A DNA stretch of 64,000 nt from DATJPR01 sp963811705. GTDB taxonomy: Bacteria > Bacteroidota > Ignavibacteria > UBA10030 > UBA6906. This document shows, piece after piece, positions 51,635-59,419 of this stretch. How positions within the stretch are numbered: position 1 is the first letter of the stretch; each line of letters opens with the position of its first letter. Below the pieces are notes generated by a model. That model was not told the origin of the DNA, searched no databases, and saw nothing but the letters and a program-made list of their open reading frames with translations. The DNA lies in the NCBI GenBank assembly GCA_963811705.1, contig CAWESL010000021.1, positions 62,001 through 126,000 of the forward strand, in the 5' to 3' direction. The position numbers were made by a program, and so were the translations under genes.

Positions 51635-52840
51635 TCAGTGATAGAGCATGTATCGATGTGAGCGTTCGGAGAAATCCCGCGAGGATTTTCTCCATTCCGC
51701 CTGTATCCTTTGAAATGCAGCCTCGTCATCCACAGACCGGAGCAGAGTTTGTGTCCCTGCCAAACGGTTCAGACCGGCTTTCCGGATCACCAGGGAATCG
51801 CCTGCCATTCTTGCGAGCGCTTGAAGAAGAAGGACGGCGCATTCGGCGGGTTTGTAGGTCGTGGCAGAATCAACGCGCAGTCGAACGCCACGGCATTCCG
51901 ATCCGGAGTATTTCGAAGACCGTGGGGTGAAGCTCGCCGGTTCCCAGCGTATCGCAGGACAGGTCCTGTTCATCGTCGAAGCAAGTATCTCTCCATTGAT
52001 AAATGGCGCCCCGATGATTTCAAACGGCGTGGAAGTCCCTCTTCCCTCGGAGATATTTGTCGCCTCCAGAAAGCAGGTCACCGGATACGCGAGGCAGGTC
52101 TGCGGCGTCGGAATGTTCGGCGAAGGAGGAATCCACGGCAACCCGGTCTCCCCCCAGCGCATCGACCGTTTCCATCCTTGCATGGGAATCACCGTCAGAT
52201 CGGCTCTGATCCCGCCGTGCAACCAGTGCTCCCCATTGATCATCCCGGCAAGTTCGCCGCACGTCAGCCCATAGACGACCGGAATCGGCATCATCCCCAC
52301 AAACGATCGGAGCGAGTCTTCCATCACCGGGCCATCGACAAGGACGCCCCCCAGCGGATCCGGCCGGTCGAGAACGATGACGGGGATGTGATGCTCCGCC
52401 GCCGCTTCCATCACGAGCGCCATTGTGCTGATGTACGTATAGAATCGCGCCCCGACGTCCTGAATGTCGTACACCACCAGATCGACCTGAGAGAGCATCG
52501 CTCCCGTTGGTTTCGTCGTGCGGCCGTACAGCGAATAGACGCGGACGTGCGTCCGTTGGTCGACCGTATCGTTCACCTTTTCCCCCGGAGCTGCCTCGCC
52601 GCGAATCCCGTGCTCCGGCCCGAAGAGCGCAGTCACCGTGACGCCGCGTGCCATGAGGGCATCAACGAGAAATTCGCCGGACCGGAGGCGGCCCGTTTGA
52701 TTCGCGACGATCCCGACGCGTTTCCCGACGAGCATGTCGAGATGGGAACGCAGAAGAACGTCGGCACCGGTGAGTACCTGCGCATGCAGCATGAACGGAG
52801 CAAGGAAAAACAGGAGGAGGGTGACCTTGAGGTTACGCAA
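51635..52840 (-). CDS. namZ: Exo-beta-N-acetylmuramidase NamZ-like (DUF1343)
   Basis: 401 residues with a signal peptide (1-20, MLHAQ). DUF1343 landmarks run through it: GKRVGIVANQTGR, LFGPEHGIRGEAAPGE, VYDIQDVGARFYTYISTM, VLDRPDPLGG and NISEGRGTSTPFE. Family members release MurNAc from peptidoglycan fragments, so cell-wall recycling or scavenging in the periplasm is likely. It overlaps the upstream Nudix gene by 8 bp. Confidence 0.9.
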   Translation of the reverse strand: MRNLKVTLLLFFLAPFMLHAQVLTGADVLLRSHLDMLVGKRVGIVANQTGRLRSGEFLVDALMARGVTVTALFGPEHGIRGEAAPGEKVNDTVDQRTHVRVYSLYGRTTKPTGAMLSQVDLVVYDIQDVGARFYTYISTMALVMEAAAEHHIPVIVLDRPDPLGGVLVDGPVMEDSLRSFVGMMPIPVVYGLTCGELAGMINGEHWLHGGIRADLTVIPMQGWKRSMRWGETGLPWIPPSPNIPTPQTCLAYPVTCFLEATNISEGRGTSTPFEIIGAPFINGEILASTMNRTCPAIRWEPASFTPRSSKYSGSECRGVRLRVDSATTYKPAECAVLLLQALARMAGDSLVIRKAGLNRLAGTQTLLRSVDDEAAFQRIQAEWRKSSRDFSERSHRYMLYH

Positions 52841-53390
52841 TGATCCCCTTTCCTTTCGCGATCGACCAGGCGGCGATCGTCATCCCGTCCCAGAGCGAGC
52901 CATCAGCAATATGGCGCTCGATGTCCTCAGCACTCCATGCAAGCAACTCGAATTCTTCTGTTGCATCAGGCTCACCGCCGACATGCCGGAGACCCCGGGC
53001 CAAATAGACCTGGCAGATCTCATCCGTCACGCCATTGTAGGGATTGAACATCCCTGCCGCGACAAGGGAACCGGCTTCGTAACCCGTTTCTTCCCGCAGT
53101 TCATGCCGCGCGGTCTCATCGTAGCTTGAACCATCCTTGACGCTTCCGCAAGGGAACTCGACGCTTTCCCGATCCGCGAGGTAGCGATACTGATTCACCA
53201 GGACGATGCGGCCATCAGGGAGAAACGGGATGATCAGGGATGATCCATTCGTGTGAACAAAGTGATATTCACCCCGGTGTCCGTCCGGCAATTGGAACGT
53301 GTTCAGCCGGTACGACCACCAGGGGTTCGTGACACGAACAGTCCGCGTCAGTGTCGACCACTTCCGAAGAGCCATTCTGAGGAACCCCAT
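52833..53390 (-). CDS. Nudix hydrolase, ADP-ribose pyrophosphatase-like
   Basis: 185 residues. The Nudix box runs over GSVKDGSSYDETARHELREETGY: the glycine and the REETG end fit, but the first glutamate of GX5EX7REUXEEXGU is serine and the arginine of REU is histidine. The central EE pair that binds metal is intact. Family relatives cleave ADP-ribose or nucleotide sugars. The ATG may be at either of two closely spaced codons. Confidence 0.82.
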   Translation of the reverse strand: MGFLRMALRKWSTLTRTVRVTNPWWSYRLNTFQLPDGHRGEYHFVHTNGSSLIIPFLPDGRIVLVNQYRYLADRESVEFPCGSVKDGSSYDETARHELREETGYEAGSLVAAGMFNPYNGVTDEICQVYLARGLRHVGGEPDATEEFELLAWSAEDIERHIADGSLWDGMTIAAWSIAKGKGIIA

Positions 53391-53456
53391 CGAATCAGGG
53401 ACAGGAAGGGCCGGCGGGATGCATCCTGGGGCCCTCGGTGAGAACGGAGCGGTTGC

Positions 53457-53882
53457 TTACCGCATGCCGACGATTTCTCGCTCAGGGAAAAAGTATGCGA
53501 TTTCGATGCGGCCGTTTTCCGGCGAGTCGGAGCCGTGCACGATATTTTCTCCCTTGCTGGCGGCGAACTCCTTCCGGATGGTGCCGGCGGCAGCATCCTT
53601 CGGGTCTGTGGCGCCAATGAGCGCACGGAAATCAGCGACGGCGTTTTCTTTTTCAAGGGCGATGGGGAGGCAGGGGCCCGAGCTCATGAAGGTCACGAGA
53701 TCATCAAAAAACGGACGGCCTTTGTGCACTGCGTAAAACCCTCCGGCGGTCTGGCCGGAGAGCCGGACCATCTTCATGGAGAGAATAGTGAAGCCGGCGG
53801 CTTCGATCCGGGCAAGCACCTTGCCCATGAGGTGGCGTTTGACACAATCAGGTTTCAGGATTGCGAGGGTTCGTTCTGTCAT
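53457..53882 (-). CDS. ndk: Nucleoside diphosphate kinase
   Basis: 141 residues, the standard length. TLAILKPDCVKR starts the fold, the active-site histidine is in NIVHGSDS, and the Kpn-loop region is present. It equilibrates NTP pools using ATP. It lies between sucD and the Nudix gene in the same direction; a heptad tract fills part of the spacer toward sucD. Confidence 0.96.
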   Translation of the reverse strand: MTERTLAILKPDCVKRHLMGKVLARIEAAGFTILSMKMVRLSGQTAGGFYAVHKGRPFFDDLVTFMSSGPCLPIALEKENAVADFRALIGATDPKDAAAGTIRKEFAASKGENIVHGSDSPENGRIEIAYFFPEREIVGMR

Positions 53883-53922
53883 GGGAAGATCCAGGCTCCG
53901 ACAATGGTTTTACTGTGAGTAT

Positions 53923-53947
53923 GTAGCATGAAGTAGGTAGGAGGCAG
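53923..53947. repeat. Short heptad-repeat tract D
   Basis: GTAG, GAAG, GTAG and GCAG start at 53923, 53930, 53937 and 53944, 7 bp apart: the same GNAG-N3 signature as tract A and, on the other strand, tract B. Confidence 0.5.
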
Positions 53948-53960
53948 AAATCTTGACGGC

Positions 53961-54959
53961 TCACGATCTTCGTTTGCGTCGCAACGCCGACTTCGCCGGC
54001 TTGCGCGTGCTCACCCGTTTCGGCCGGGAAGCAGGCTTGCGCGCCGAGTGACGTTTGTGGCGCAACGTGAGGATCCGGTCCATGGTTTCGCCGAGCAACG
54101 CGGGATCTTCGACGACGTGAATCCCTGCCGCACGAAGGGCGTCCATTTTCTCCCGCGCGGTTCCTTTGCCCCCGGAGATGATGGCTCCGGCGTGTCCCAT
54201 CCGCCTTCCCGGAGGAGCCGTCTGACCCGCGATGAACCCGACCACAGGTTTCTTCACATGGCCTTTGATGAACGCGGCCGCTTCTTCTTCCGCCGAGCCG
54301 CCGATCTCGCCGATCATAATGATCGCTTCCGTCCCGGGGTCGTCATTGAACAGTTTGATGGCATCCAGGAAGCGCGTCCCGATCACCGGGTCGCCTCCGA
54401 TGCCGATGCAGGTGGATTGACCGATCCCCCGTTCCGTCAACTGCCAGACCGCTTCGTAGGTGAGCGTCCCACTCCGCGAGACGACGCCGACCTTCCCGGG
54501 TTTGTGAATGAACCCGGGCATGATGCCGATCTTACAGAGCCCCGGAGAAATAATGCCTGGACAGTTCGGGCCGATCAGGCGGACCCCTTTCGCCATGACT
54601 TTCTCATAGGCGCGGAGCATATCGCGCGTCGGGATCCCCTCGGTGATGCAGACCACGAGCTCGACGCCGGCGTCGGCCGACTCCAGGATGGCGTCGGCAG
54701 CATACAATGCTGGGACAAAGATCACGGAGGCGTTGGCGCCCGTTGCAGCGACCGCATCCGCGACCGTATTGAAGACCGGGACCGGATGGGTGAAACGATC
54801 CCTGTCATTTCCGGAGTATTCCGTCCCACCCTTTCCCGGGGTCACGCCGGCGACGACCGTGGTCCCGTACTCGATCATTTGCCGGGTGTGGAATGTCCCT
54901 TCTCCCCCGGTGATCCCCTGAACGACGAGGCGTGTCTTCTTGTCGATAAGTATGCTCAT
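53961..54959 (-). CDS. sucD: Succinate-CoA ligase alpha subunit with a basic C-terminal tail
   Basis: 332 residues. The CoA-binding Rossmann domain (VQGITGGEGTFHTRQMIEYGT) and the active-site histidine in GHAGAIISGGKG are clear. The enzyme normally ends near residue 295; here about 33 further residues (300-332) are almost entirely K, R, S, A and P, ending RRKRRS. Such tails resemble nucleic-acid-binding extensions and are not usual for SucD. The beta subunit gene is at the left edge, far away. Confidence 0.94.
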   Translation of the reverse strand: MSILIDKKTRLVVQGITGGEGTFHTRQMIEYGTTVVAGVTPGKGGTEYSGNDRDRFTHPVPVFNTVADAVAATGANASVIFVPALYAADAILESADAGVELVVCITEGIPTRDMLRAYEKVMAKGVRLIGPNCPGIISPGLCKIGIMPGFIHKPGKVGVVSRSGTLTYEAVWQLTERGIGQSTCIGIGGDPVIGTRFLDAIKLFNDDPGTEAIIMIGEIGGSAEEEAAAFIKGHVKKPVVGFIAGQTAPPGRRMGHAGAIISGGKGTAREKMDALRAAGIHVVEDPALLGETMDRILTLRHKRHSARKPASRPKRVSTRKPAKSALRRKRRS

Positions 54960-54974
54960 GGGCGTTTGGACTGT

Positions 54975-56402
54975 TCAATGATGTTGATGTTCGAGGAAAT
55001 CCGCAACGCGGAGGATGGTCGACTCGTCGAATTGCTTCCCGAGAATCTGCGCCCCGATCGGCAATCCCGCAGCGTCGGTCCCCGCGGGGACGCTGATGCC
55101 GGGAATACCGGCGAGGTTTGCCGACACGGTGTAGACATCCGAAAGGTACATGGCGAGCGGGTCGTCGATCTTTTCGCCGAACCGGAATGCGGTCGTCGGC
55201 GCGGTTGGCAGCAGCAGACAATCGACTTTGACGAATGCGTCGAGAAAATCTTTCTGGATCAGTCGCCGGACCTTCTGCGCCTTCCGATAGTACGCGTCGT
55301 AGTAGCCGGCCGACAGAACGTAGGTTCCCAGCATGATCCGGCGTTTTGTCTCCGCACCGAAGCCCTCGCTCCGCGACCGGATATAATTCTCCGTCAGCGT
55401 GCGCGCGTCGTTGGATCGGTATCCGTACCGTGCACCGTCGTAGCGGGCAAGGTTCGACGAAGCCTCCGCCGTCATCAGGATATAATACGCCGAGATCACA
55501 TAGTCCGAATGCGGCAGGGAAACCTCTTCCATGACCGCTCCCCCGTCGCGCAGATTCTCCATCGTCCGCTCGAGTGCGGCACGGATCTCCGGTTGCAGTC
55601 CTTCGGTGAACGCTTCCTTCGGCACGCCGACACGCGTCCCGCGGACATCGCGTCGCAAAGCGGAGAGATAGTCCGGCACCGGAACCTCCGCCGACGTGGA
55701 GTCCGCCGGATCGTGCCCCGCCAGAACCTGCAGCACGCGCGCCACATCCTCGGTGGAGTTCGCAAAGGGGCCGACCTGGTCGAAGGACGAAGAAAGCGCG
55801 ACCAGTCCGAAACGGGAGACCCGGCCGTAGGTTGGCTTCAGCCCGACGACGCCGCAGAACGACGCCGGCTGCCGGATAGAGCCGCCGGTATCGCTGCCGA
55901 GCGCCGTGTGCGCCATTCCAGCCGCGACCGCCGCGGCTGATCCGCCGCTCGACCCGCCCGGGACGCGTGATGGGTCTGCGGGGTTGAGAACCGGCCCGAA
56001 GGCGGAGTTCTCTGTGGACGAGCCCATGGCGAACTCATCGAGGTTCGTCTTTCCGATGATGACCGCATCGGCGGCCTGCAGGCGCTGGACCACCGTCGCA
56101 TCGTAGAGCGAGATGAATCCCTCGAGCATCCTGGACCCGCAACTCACCTGCTCGCCCTTCATGCAGAGCACATCCTTGACGGCGACAACCATCCCCGCCA
56201 GAGGGCCGGCGTTTCCCGCGGCGATCTTCCGATCGATCGAACGCGCGCTTGTGATCGCCTTGTCCTGAAAAACAGAAAGGAAAGCGTTGATGCGCTTTCC
56301 TTTCTCAATGGCGCCCAGATAGGATTCCGTGACGCGCTCGACAGAGGTGTCGCCGTGCGCCAGCGCCTCCCGCGTTTCAGAAAATGTAGTATGTCGCGTC
56401 AC
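54975..56402 (-). CDS. gatA: Aspartyl/glutamyl-tRNA(Asn/Gln) amidotransferase subunit A
   Basis: 475 residues of the amidase-signature family. The Ser-cisSer-Lys triad is visible as AVKDVLCMKGE (Lys), GGSSGGSAAAVAAG and SDTGGSIRQPASFCG. It liberates ammonia from glutamine for GatB to amidate misacylated tRNA. gatB and gatC are not in the window. It follows the two tatA-like genes and precedes sucD by 15 bp. Confidence 0.95.
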   Translation of the reverse strand: MTRHTTFSETREALAHGDTSVERVTESYLGAIEKGKRINAFLSVFQDKAITSARSIDRKIAAGNAGPLAGMVVAVKDVLCMKGEQVSCGSRMLEGFISLYDATVVQRLQAADAVIIGKTNLDEFAMGSSTENSAFGPVLNPADPSRVPGGSSGGSAAAVAAGMAHTALGSDTGGSIRQPASFCGVVGLKPTYGRVSRFGLVALSSSFDQVGPFANSTEDVARVLQVLAGHDPADSTSAEVPVPDYLSALRRDVRGTRVGVPKEAFTEGLQPEIRAALERTMENLRDGGAVMEEVSLPHSDYVISAYYILMTAEASSNLARYDGARYGYRSNDARTLTENYIRSRSEGFGAETKRRIMLGTYVLSAGYYDAYYRKAQKVRRLIQKDFLDAFVKVDCLLLPTAPTTAFRFGEKIDDPLAMYLSDVYTVSANLAGIPGISVPAGTDAAGLPIGAQILGKQFDESTILRVADFLEHQHH

Positions 56403-56418
56403 TGCTGCTGTCGGTCGC

Positions 56419-56592
56419 TTAGGGTTTGGTCGCGTTTTCGATGTCTTTTTTTACGCTGTCCATGGCCTTCCGAAGCTCGCGCATCCCCTTCCCGATATTG
56501 CGTCCGATTTCAGGAATCTTGTTCGGGCCAAAGAACAGGAATATCAGGAACAAGACCACCAGCAGCTCGCCACCACCAATATTCTCGAACAT
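56419..56592 (-). CDS. tatA: TatA/E-family twin-arginine translocase subunit (57 aa)
   Basis: A short gene: 57 residues from ATG 56590-56592 with a strong GGAGGAGG upstream. It has one N-terminal helix (ELLVVLFLIFLFFG), the FGPNKIPEIGRNIGKG hinge/amphipathic helix that defines TatA (F-G-x-x-K-x-P) and a short charged tail. TatA oligomers form the protein-conducting part of the Tat system for folded proteins. It lies 32 bp downstream of a second tatA-like gene. Confidence 0.88.
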   Translation of the reverse strand: MFENIGGGELLVVLFLIFLFFGPNKIPEIGRNIGKGMRELRKAMDSVKKDIENATKP

Positions 56593-56615
56593 AACCCTCC
56601 TCCTCCCGGAAAGTT

Positions 56616-56825
56616 CTACGACGAGGATTTCTCTTCAATGCGTCGTGAATCCTTCGGGCGCGGCGCATGCGCTTCATCATCCTCGTTCAGTTCCCGGGAT
56701 GCCTTTCGGAACTCCCGGATCCCTTTTCCCAGTCCCTGAGCAAGTTCGGGGATCTTCTTTGATCCAAAAAGCACAAGCACGATCAAGGCAATGACGAGAA
56801 GCTCCGGCATTCCAATATTACCCAT
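56616..56825 (-). CDS. tatA: TatA/E-family twin-arginine translocase subunit (69 aa)
   Basis: About 69 residues from ATG 56823-56825, preceded by GGAGAG. One helix (LLVIALIVLVLFG), the FGSKKIPELAQGLGKGIREF hinge and amphipathic helix, then a longer charged tail than its neighbour. Its start overlaps the purQ stop by 8 bp. Two different adjacent tatA genes may correspond to TatA-like and TatB/E-like roles; tatC is not in the window. Confidence 0.9.
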   Translation of the reverse strand: MGNIGMPELLVIALIVLVLFGSKKIPELAQGLGKGIREFRKASRELNEDDEAHAPRPKDSRRIEEKSSS

Positions 56826-57603
56826 GATGTTCTCTCCTTCCGCCACCAGCGGCATAATATACATCCCCCGTCAGCTCCACGGACTCTCCAGTGGTGCGGG
56901 AGATAAAGTCTTTGATCATTGAATGAAAAATCTTCTGCCCGTCCGTATGACCAAGCAGGGGATCCGACGCCCGTTCGGGATGGGGCATCAAGCCGAGCAC
57001 GTTCCCCTGTTCATTGACAATCCCCGCGATGTTCTCCATCGAACCGTTCGGGTTGCTCTCCGGGGTGACATTTCCCGACGCATCGCAATACCGGAAAACG
57101 ATCTGGCCTCGCTCATGAAGTCGATCCAGGGTTTCCCGATCGGTGAAATAATTTCCGTCGCCGTGCGCGACCGGAATGTTGAGGACTTCGCCGGGAGCGC
57201 ATGCCCGGGTGAACCTTGTTGCGGTCGTTTCGACCCGCAAGGAAACGTATTTGCAGACAAAGCGCAGCGAGGCGTTCCGCAGCAACACGCCGGGAAGAAG
57301 GCCGCTCTCCAGCAGAATCTGGAACCCGTTGCAGATCCCGAGCACCGTGCCGCCCGATTCGGCGAACCGGACGACCTCCTTCATCACGGGAGAAAACCGT
57401 GCAATTGCTCCGCAGCGAAGATAGTCACCGTACGAAAATCCCCCCGGAAGAATAATGACATCCGCCCCCCGGAGGTCCGCTTCTTTATGCCAGAGGAACA
57501 CGGCTTCCTGTCCCAGAATCGTTTTCGACGCATAGTAGGCATCATGGTCGCAGTTCGATCCCGGAAACACCACCACGCCGAATTTCACCGGCCCTGCCGC
57601 CAT
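56818..57603 (-). CDS. purQ: Phosphoribosylformylglycinamidine synthase subunit PurQ
   Basis: About 261 residues from ATG 57601-57603, which overlaps the purS stop as TGATG and has GGAGGA upstream. It is a class I glutamine amidotransferase with the nucleophile in GTVLGICNGFQIL and a late HPE motif (MPHPERASD). It supplies ammonia for FGAM synthesis in the PurSQL complex. purL is not in the window. Confidence 0.95.
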   Translation of the reverse strand: MAAGPVKFGVVVFPGSNCDHDAYYASKTILGQEAVFLWHKEADLRGADVIILPGGFSYGDYLRCGAIARFSPVMKEVVRFAESGGTVLGICNGFQILLESGLLPGVLLRNASLRFVCKYVSLRVETTATRFTRACAPGEVLNIPVAHGDGNYFTDRETLDRLHERGQIVFRYCDASGNVTPESNPNGSMENIAGIVNEQGNVLGLMPHPERASDPLLGHTDGQKIFHSMIKDFISRTTGESVELTGDVYYAAGGGRREHHG

Positions 57604-57851
57604 CACACTTCCTCCACCTCGATCGTATAGTCCTCCATCACGGGATTGGCGAGCAACCGACGGCAAACCTCGTCGGTCGCCGAGCGCGCCTTGTCCGCCG
57701 TCGGCTCATCGATCATCATCTCGACATACTTCCCCATGCGGACGTCATGAACGCTGCGCACACCCATCGTGTCGATGGCATGGCGGACCGCCTTCCCCTG
57801 AGGGTCAAGAATCGAAGGGCGAAGCGTGATCCGGATCCGTGAACGGTACAT
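57603..57851 (-). CDS. purS: Phosphoribosylformylglycinamidine synthase subunit PurS
   Basis: 82 residues from ATG 57849-57851, with GAGGAG nine bases upstream; a longer frame to 57923 would overlap pssA and is not needed. RIRITLRPSILDPQGKAV and the C-terminal YTIEVEEV are typical of PurS, the small bridging subunit of FGAM synthase. It is translationally coupled to purQ. Confidence 0.93.
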   Translation of the reverse strand: MYRSRIRITLRPSILDPQGKAVRHAIDTMGVRSVHDVRMGKYVEMMIDEPTADKARSATDEVCRRLLANPVMEDYTIEVEEV

Positions 57852-57870
57852 CCTTCGCATCTCCTCGGTG

Positions 57871-58644
57871 TTATGGTTCGAGCCGTGTCGGCTCGACCGC
57901 TTCTTCGTCAAACTTCTCTTCATGCTTCAAATGGCGTTTCGTGGCGATGGCTGCGTGGCGGACGATCCCGAACGCGATGAAGAGCACGAACATGGGGAAG
58001 ATCGCATACCCCCGGGAGACCACGCCGACGATCACCGCGGCGGCGAAGGCGATAAACTTCCACGGTTCTTTCCGGAAGGCGCGCTTCGACGGTCGCGGCA
58101 GCGTTTCGTACTTGACTTTGCTCACCATCAAGAGCGCCAGGACGACGACGAGCCATGGCAAGATCATCGCCGCGACCGGTTCCAGCCCATTCTCGTCCGA
58201 GTGATAATTCAGGACGAAGGCCGCGATCGTGATCGCGCTGGCCGGAATGGGAAGTCCCGTGAAATGGTCCTTGTCGAATCCGACGAGCTGCACGTTGAAC
58301 CGGGCGAGGCGGAGACCCCCGAGAATCATCAGCAGGGAACTGATCAGAATGTCGATGCCGCGCGGTTCATGCGCCTGCTGGACGAACAGCTGGAAGACGA
58401 TGAATGCGGGAGCCGCCCCGAACGAGACTACATCCGACAGCGAATCGATCTCGACACCGAACTGCGAAGCCGACTTCGTGATGCGCGCCATCACGCCGTC
58501 AAGGGAATCGAACAACGCCGCCAGCACAATGAACCAGCACGCGGCGGTGAACTCCAACCGGCTGGCATGAATGATCGCCATGAATCCACTGAACATGTTC
58601 AGGACGGTGAACAGGCTCGGGACAACGGCGCGCGTAATTCTCAT
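57871..58644 (-). CDS. pssA: CDP-diacylglycerol-serine O-phosphatidyltransferase
   Basis: 257 residues, about six to eight helices. The CDP-alcohol phosphotransferase motif DG-x2-AR-x8-G-x3-D-x3-D is present between residues about 47 and 70 (DGVMARITKS then GVEIDSLSD). It makes phosphatidylserine in the inner membrane. It follows psd by 33 bp, the usual pairing for phosphatidylethanolamine synthesis, and ends with a charged cytosolic tail. Confidence 0.94.
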   Translation of the reverse strand: MRITRAVVPSLFTVLNMFSGFMAIIHASRLEFTAACWFIVLAALFDSLDGVMARITKSASQFGVEIDSLSDVVSFGAAPAFIVFQLFVQQAHEPRGIDILISSLLMILGGLRLARFNVQLVGFDKDHFTGLPIPASAITIAAFVLNYHSDENGLEPVAAMILPWLVVVLALLMVSKVKYETLPRPSKRAFRKEPWKFIAFAAAVIVGVVSRGYAIFPMFVLFIAFGIVRHAAIATKRHLKHEEKFDEEAVEPTRLEP

Positions 58645-58677
58645 GGGAGGAACCTCTGTCGCATTAGTGCCTCCGGC

Positions 58678-59328
58678 TCATGACACCACCGCCAACACTG
58701 TCTCCCCTGCGACCGTCTTCTCTCCGACATGCACGGTAATCTTCGCACCCCGGGGAACGAGCACATCCACCCTCGATCCAAATTTGATCATTCCAAAACG
58801 CCTGCCCGCGATTGCCGTGTCACCCACGTGCAAATCCGCCACGATGCGTCTCGCGACGAAGCCCGCGATCTGCTTGAAGAGAACTTTCATGTGCGCGTTC
58901 TCTACTCCGATAAGCGTGCGTTCGTTGCGGGTCGAAGACTTTTCTTCATACGCAACAAGGTACTCGCCGGGGATATGCCGGAAGAAGGTAACGGTGCCTG
59001 AGATCGGGAAACGATTGACATGGACATTGAGAGGAGACATGAAGATCGACACCTGCGTCCCCTCTCCCTTGAGGAATTCATCGTCCTGGACCGGCTGAAC
59101 CAGCACCACTTCACCGTCGGCGGGGGAAATCACCAGATTGTCGCCCTGCGGCGTCGTGCGATCAGGATCCCGGAAAAACCAAAAGGTAAAGGCAAGGGCT
59201 GCGGCGGAGAAAAGGACGACGGCAACGCGGAGCGGTTCCCATTTCAGGAACAAAAGTGCGGCCGTCGAGACCGCAATTGCGATCAACACGGCCGCCAAAA
59301 GTACATCCAGTCCATACCGCGTAAACAA
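58678..59328 (-). CDS. psd: Phosphatidylserine decarboxylase proenzyme, short type
   Basis: 216 residues with two N-terminal helices. The maturation site is in GMIKFGSRVDVLVP: cleavage before the serine yields the pyruvoyl group. ISPADGEV and the SIFMSPLNVHVNRFPISG stretch are also characteristic. It converts phosphatidylserine to phosphatidylethanolamine. It heads a run psd-pssA-purS-purQ-tatA-tatA-gatA with a promoter at 59375-59403. Confidence 0.94.
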   Translation of the reverse strand: MFTRYGLDVLLAAVLIAIAVSTAALLFLKWEPLRVAVVLFSAAALAFTFWFFRDPDRTTPQGDNLVISPADGEVVLVQPVQDDEFLKGEGTQVSIFMSPLNVHVNRFPISGTVTFFRHIPGEYLVAYEEKSSTRNERTLIGVENAHMKVLFKQIAGFVARRIVADLHVGDTAIAGRRFGMIKFGSRVDVLVPRGAKITVHVGEKTVAGETVLAVVS

Positions 59329-59374
59329 TTACGACCGTCTCCGCAAGGCTTCGGAATCCTGACAGCAATACGGT

Positions 59375-59403
59375 ATAATACGAATCATGTGCCAGAAAGT
59401 CAA
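59375..59403 (-). promoter_or_regulatory. Promoter of the psd-pssA run
   Basis: On the minus strand TTGACT (59398-59403), a 17-bp spacer and TATTAT (59375-59380), about 47 bp before the psd start. Confidence 0.6.
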
Positions 59404-59419
59404 CGAATTGGCAGATTCG

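Noticed and set aside
54048..55940. A 630-codon plus-strand open frame
   Set aside because: Antisense to sucD and gatA, which are certain genes; low-complexity R/D-rich translation.
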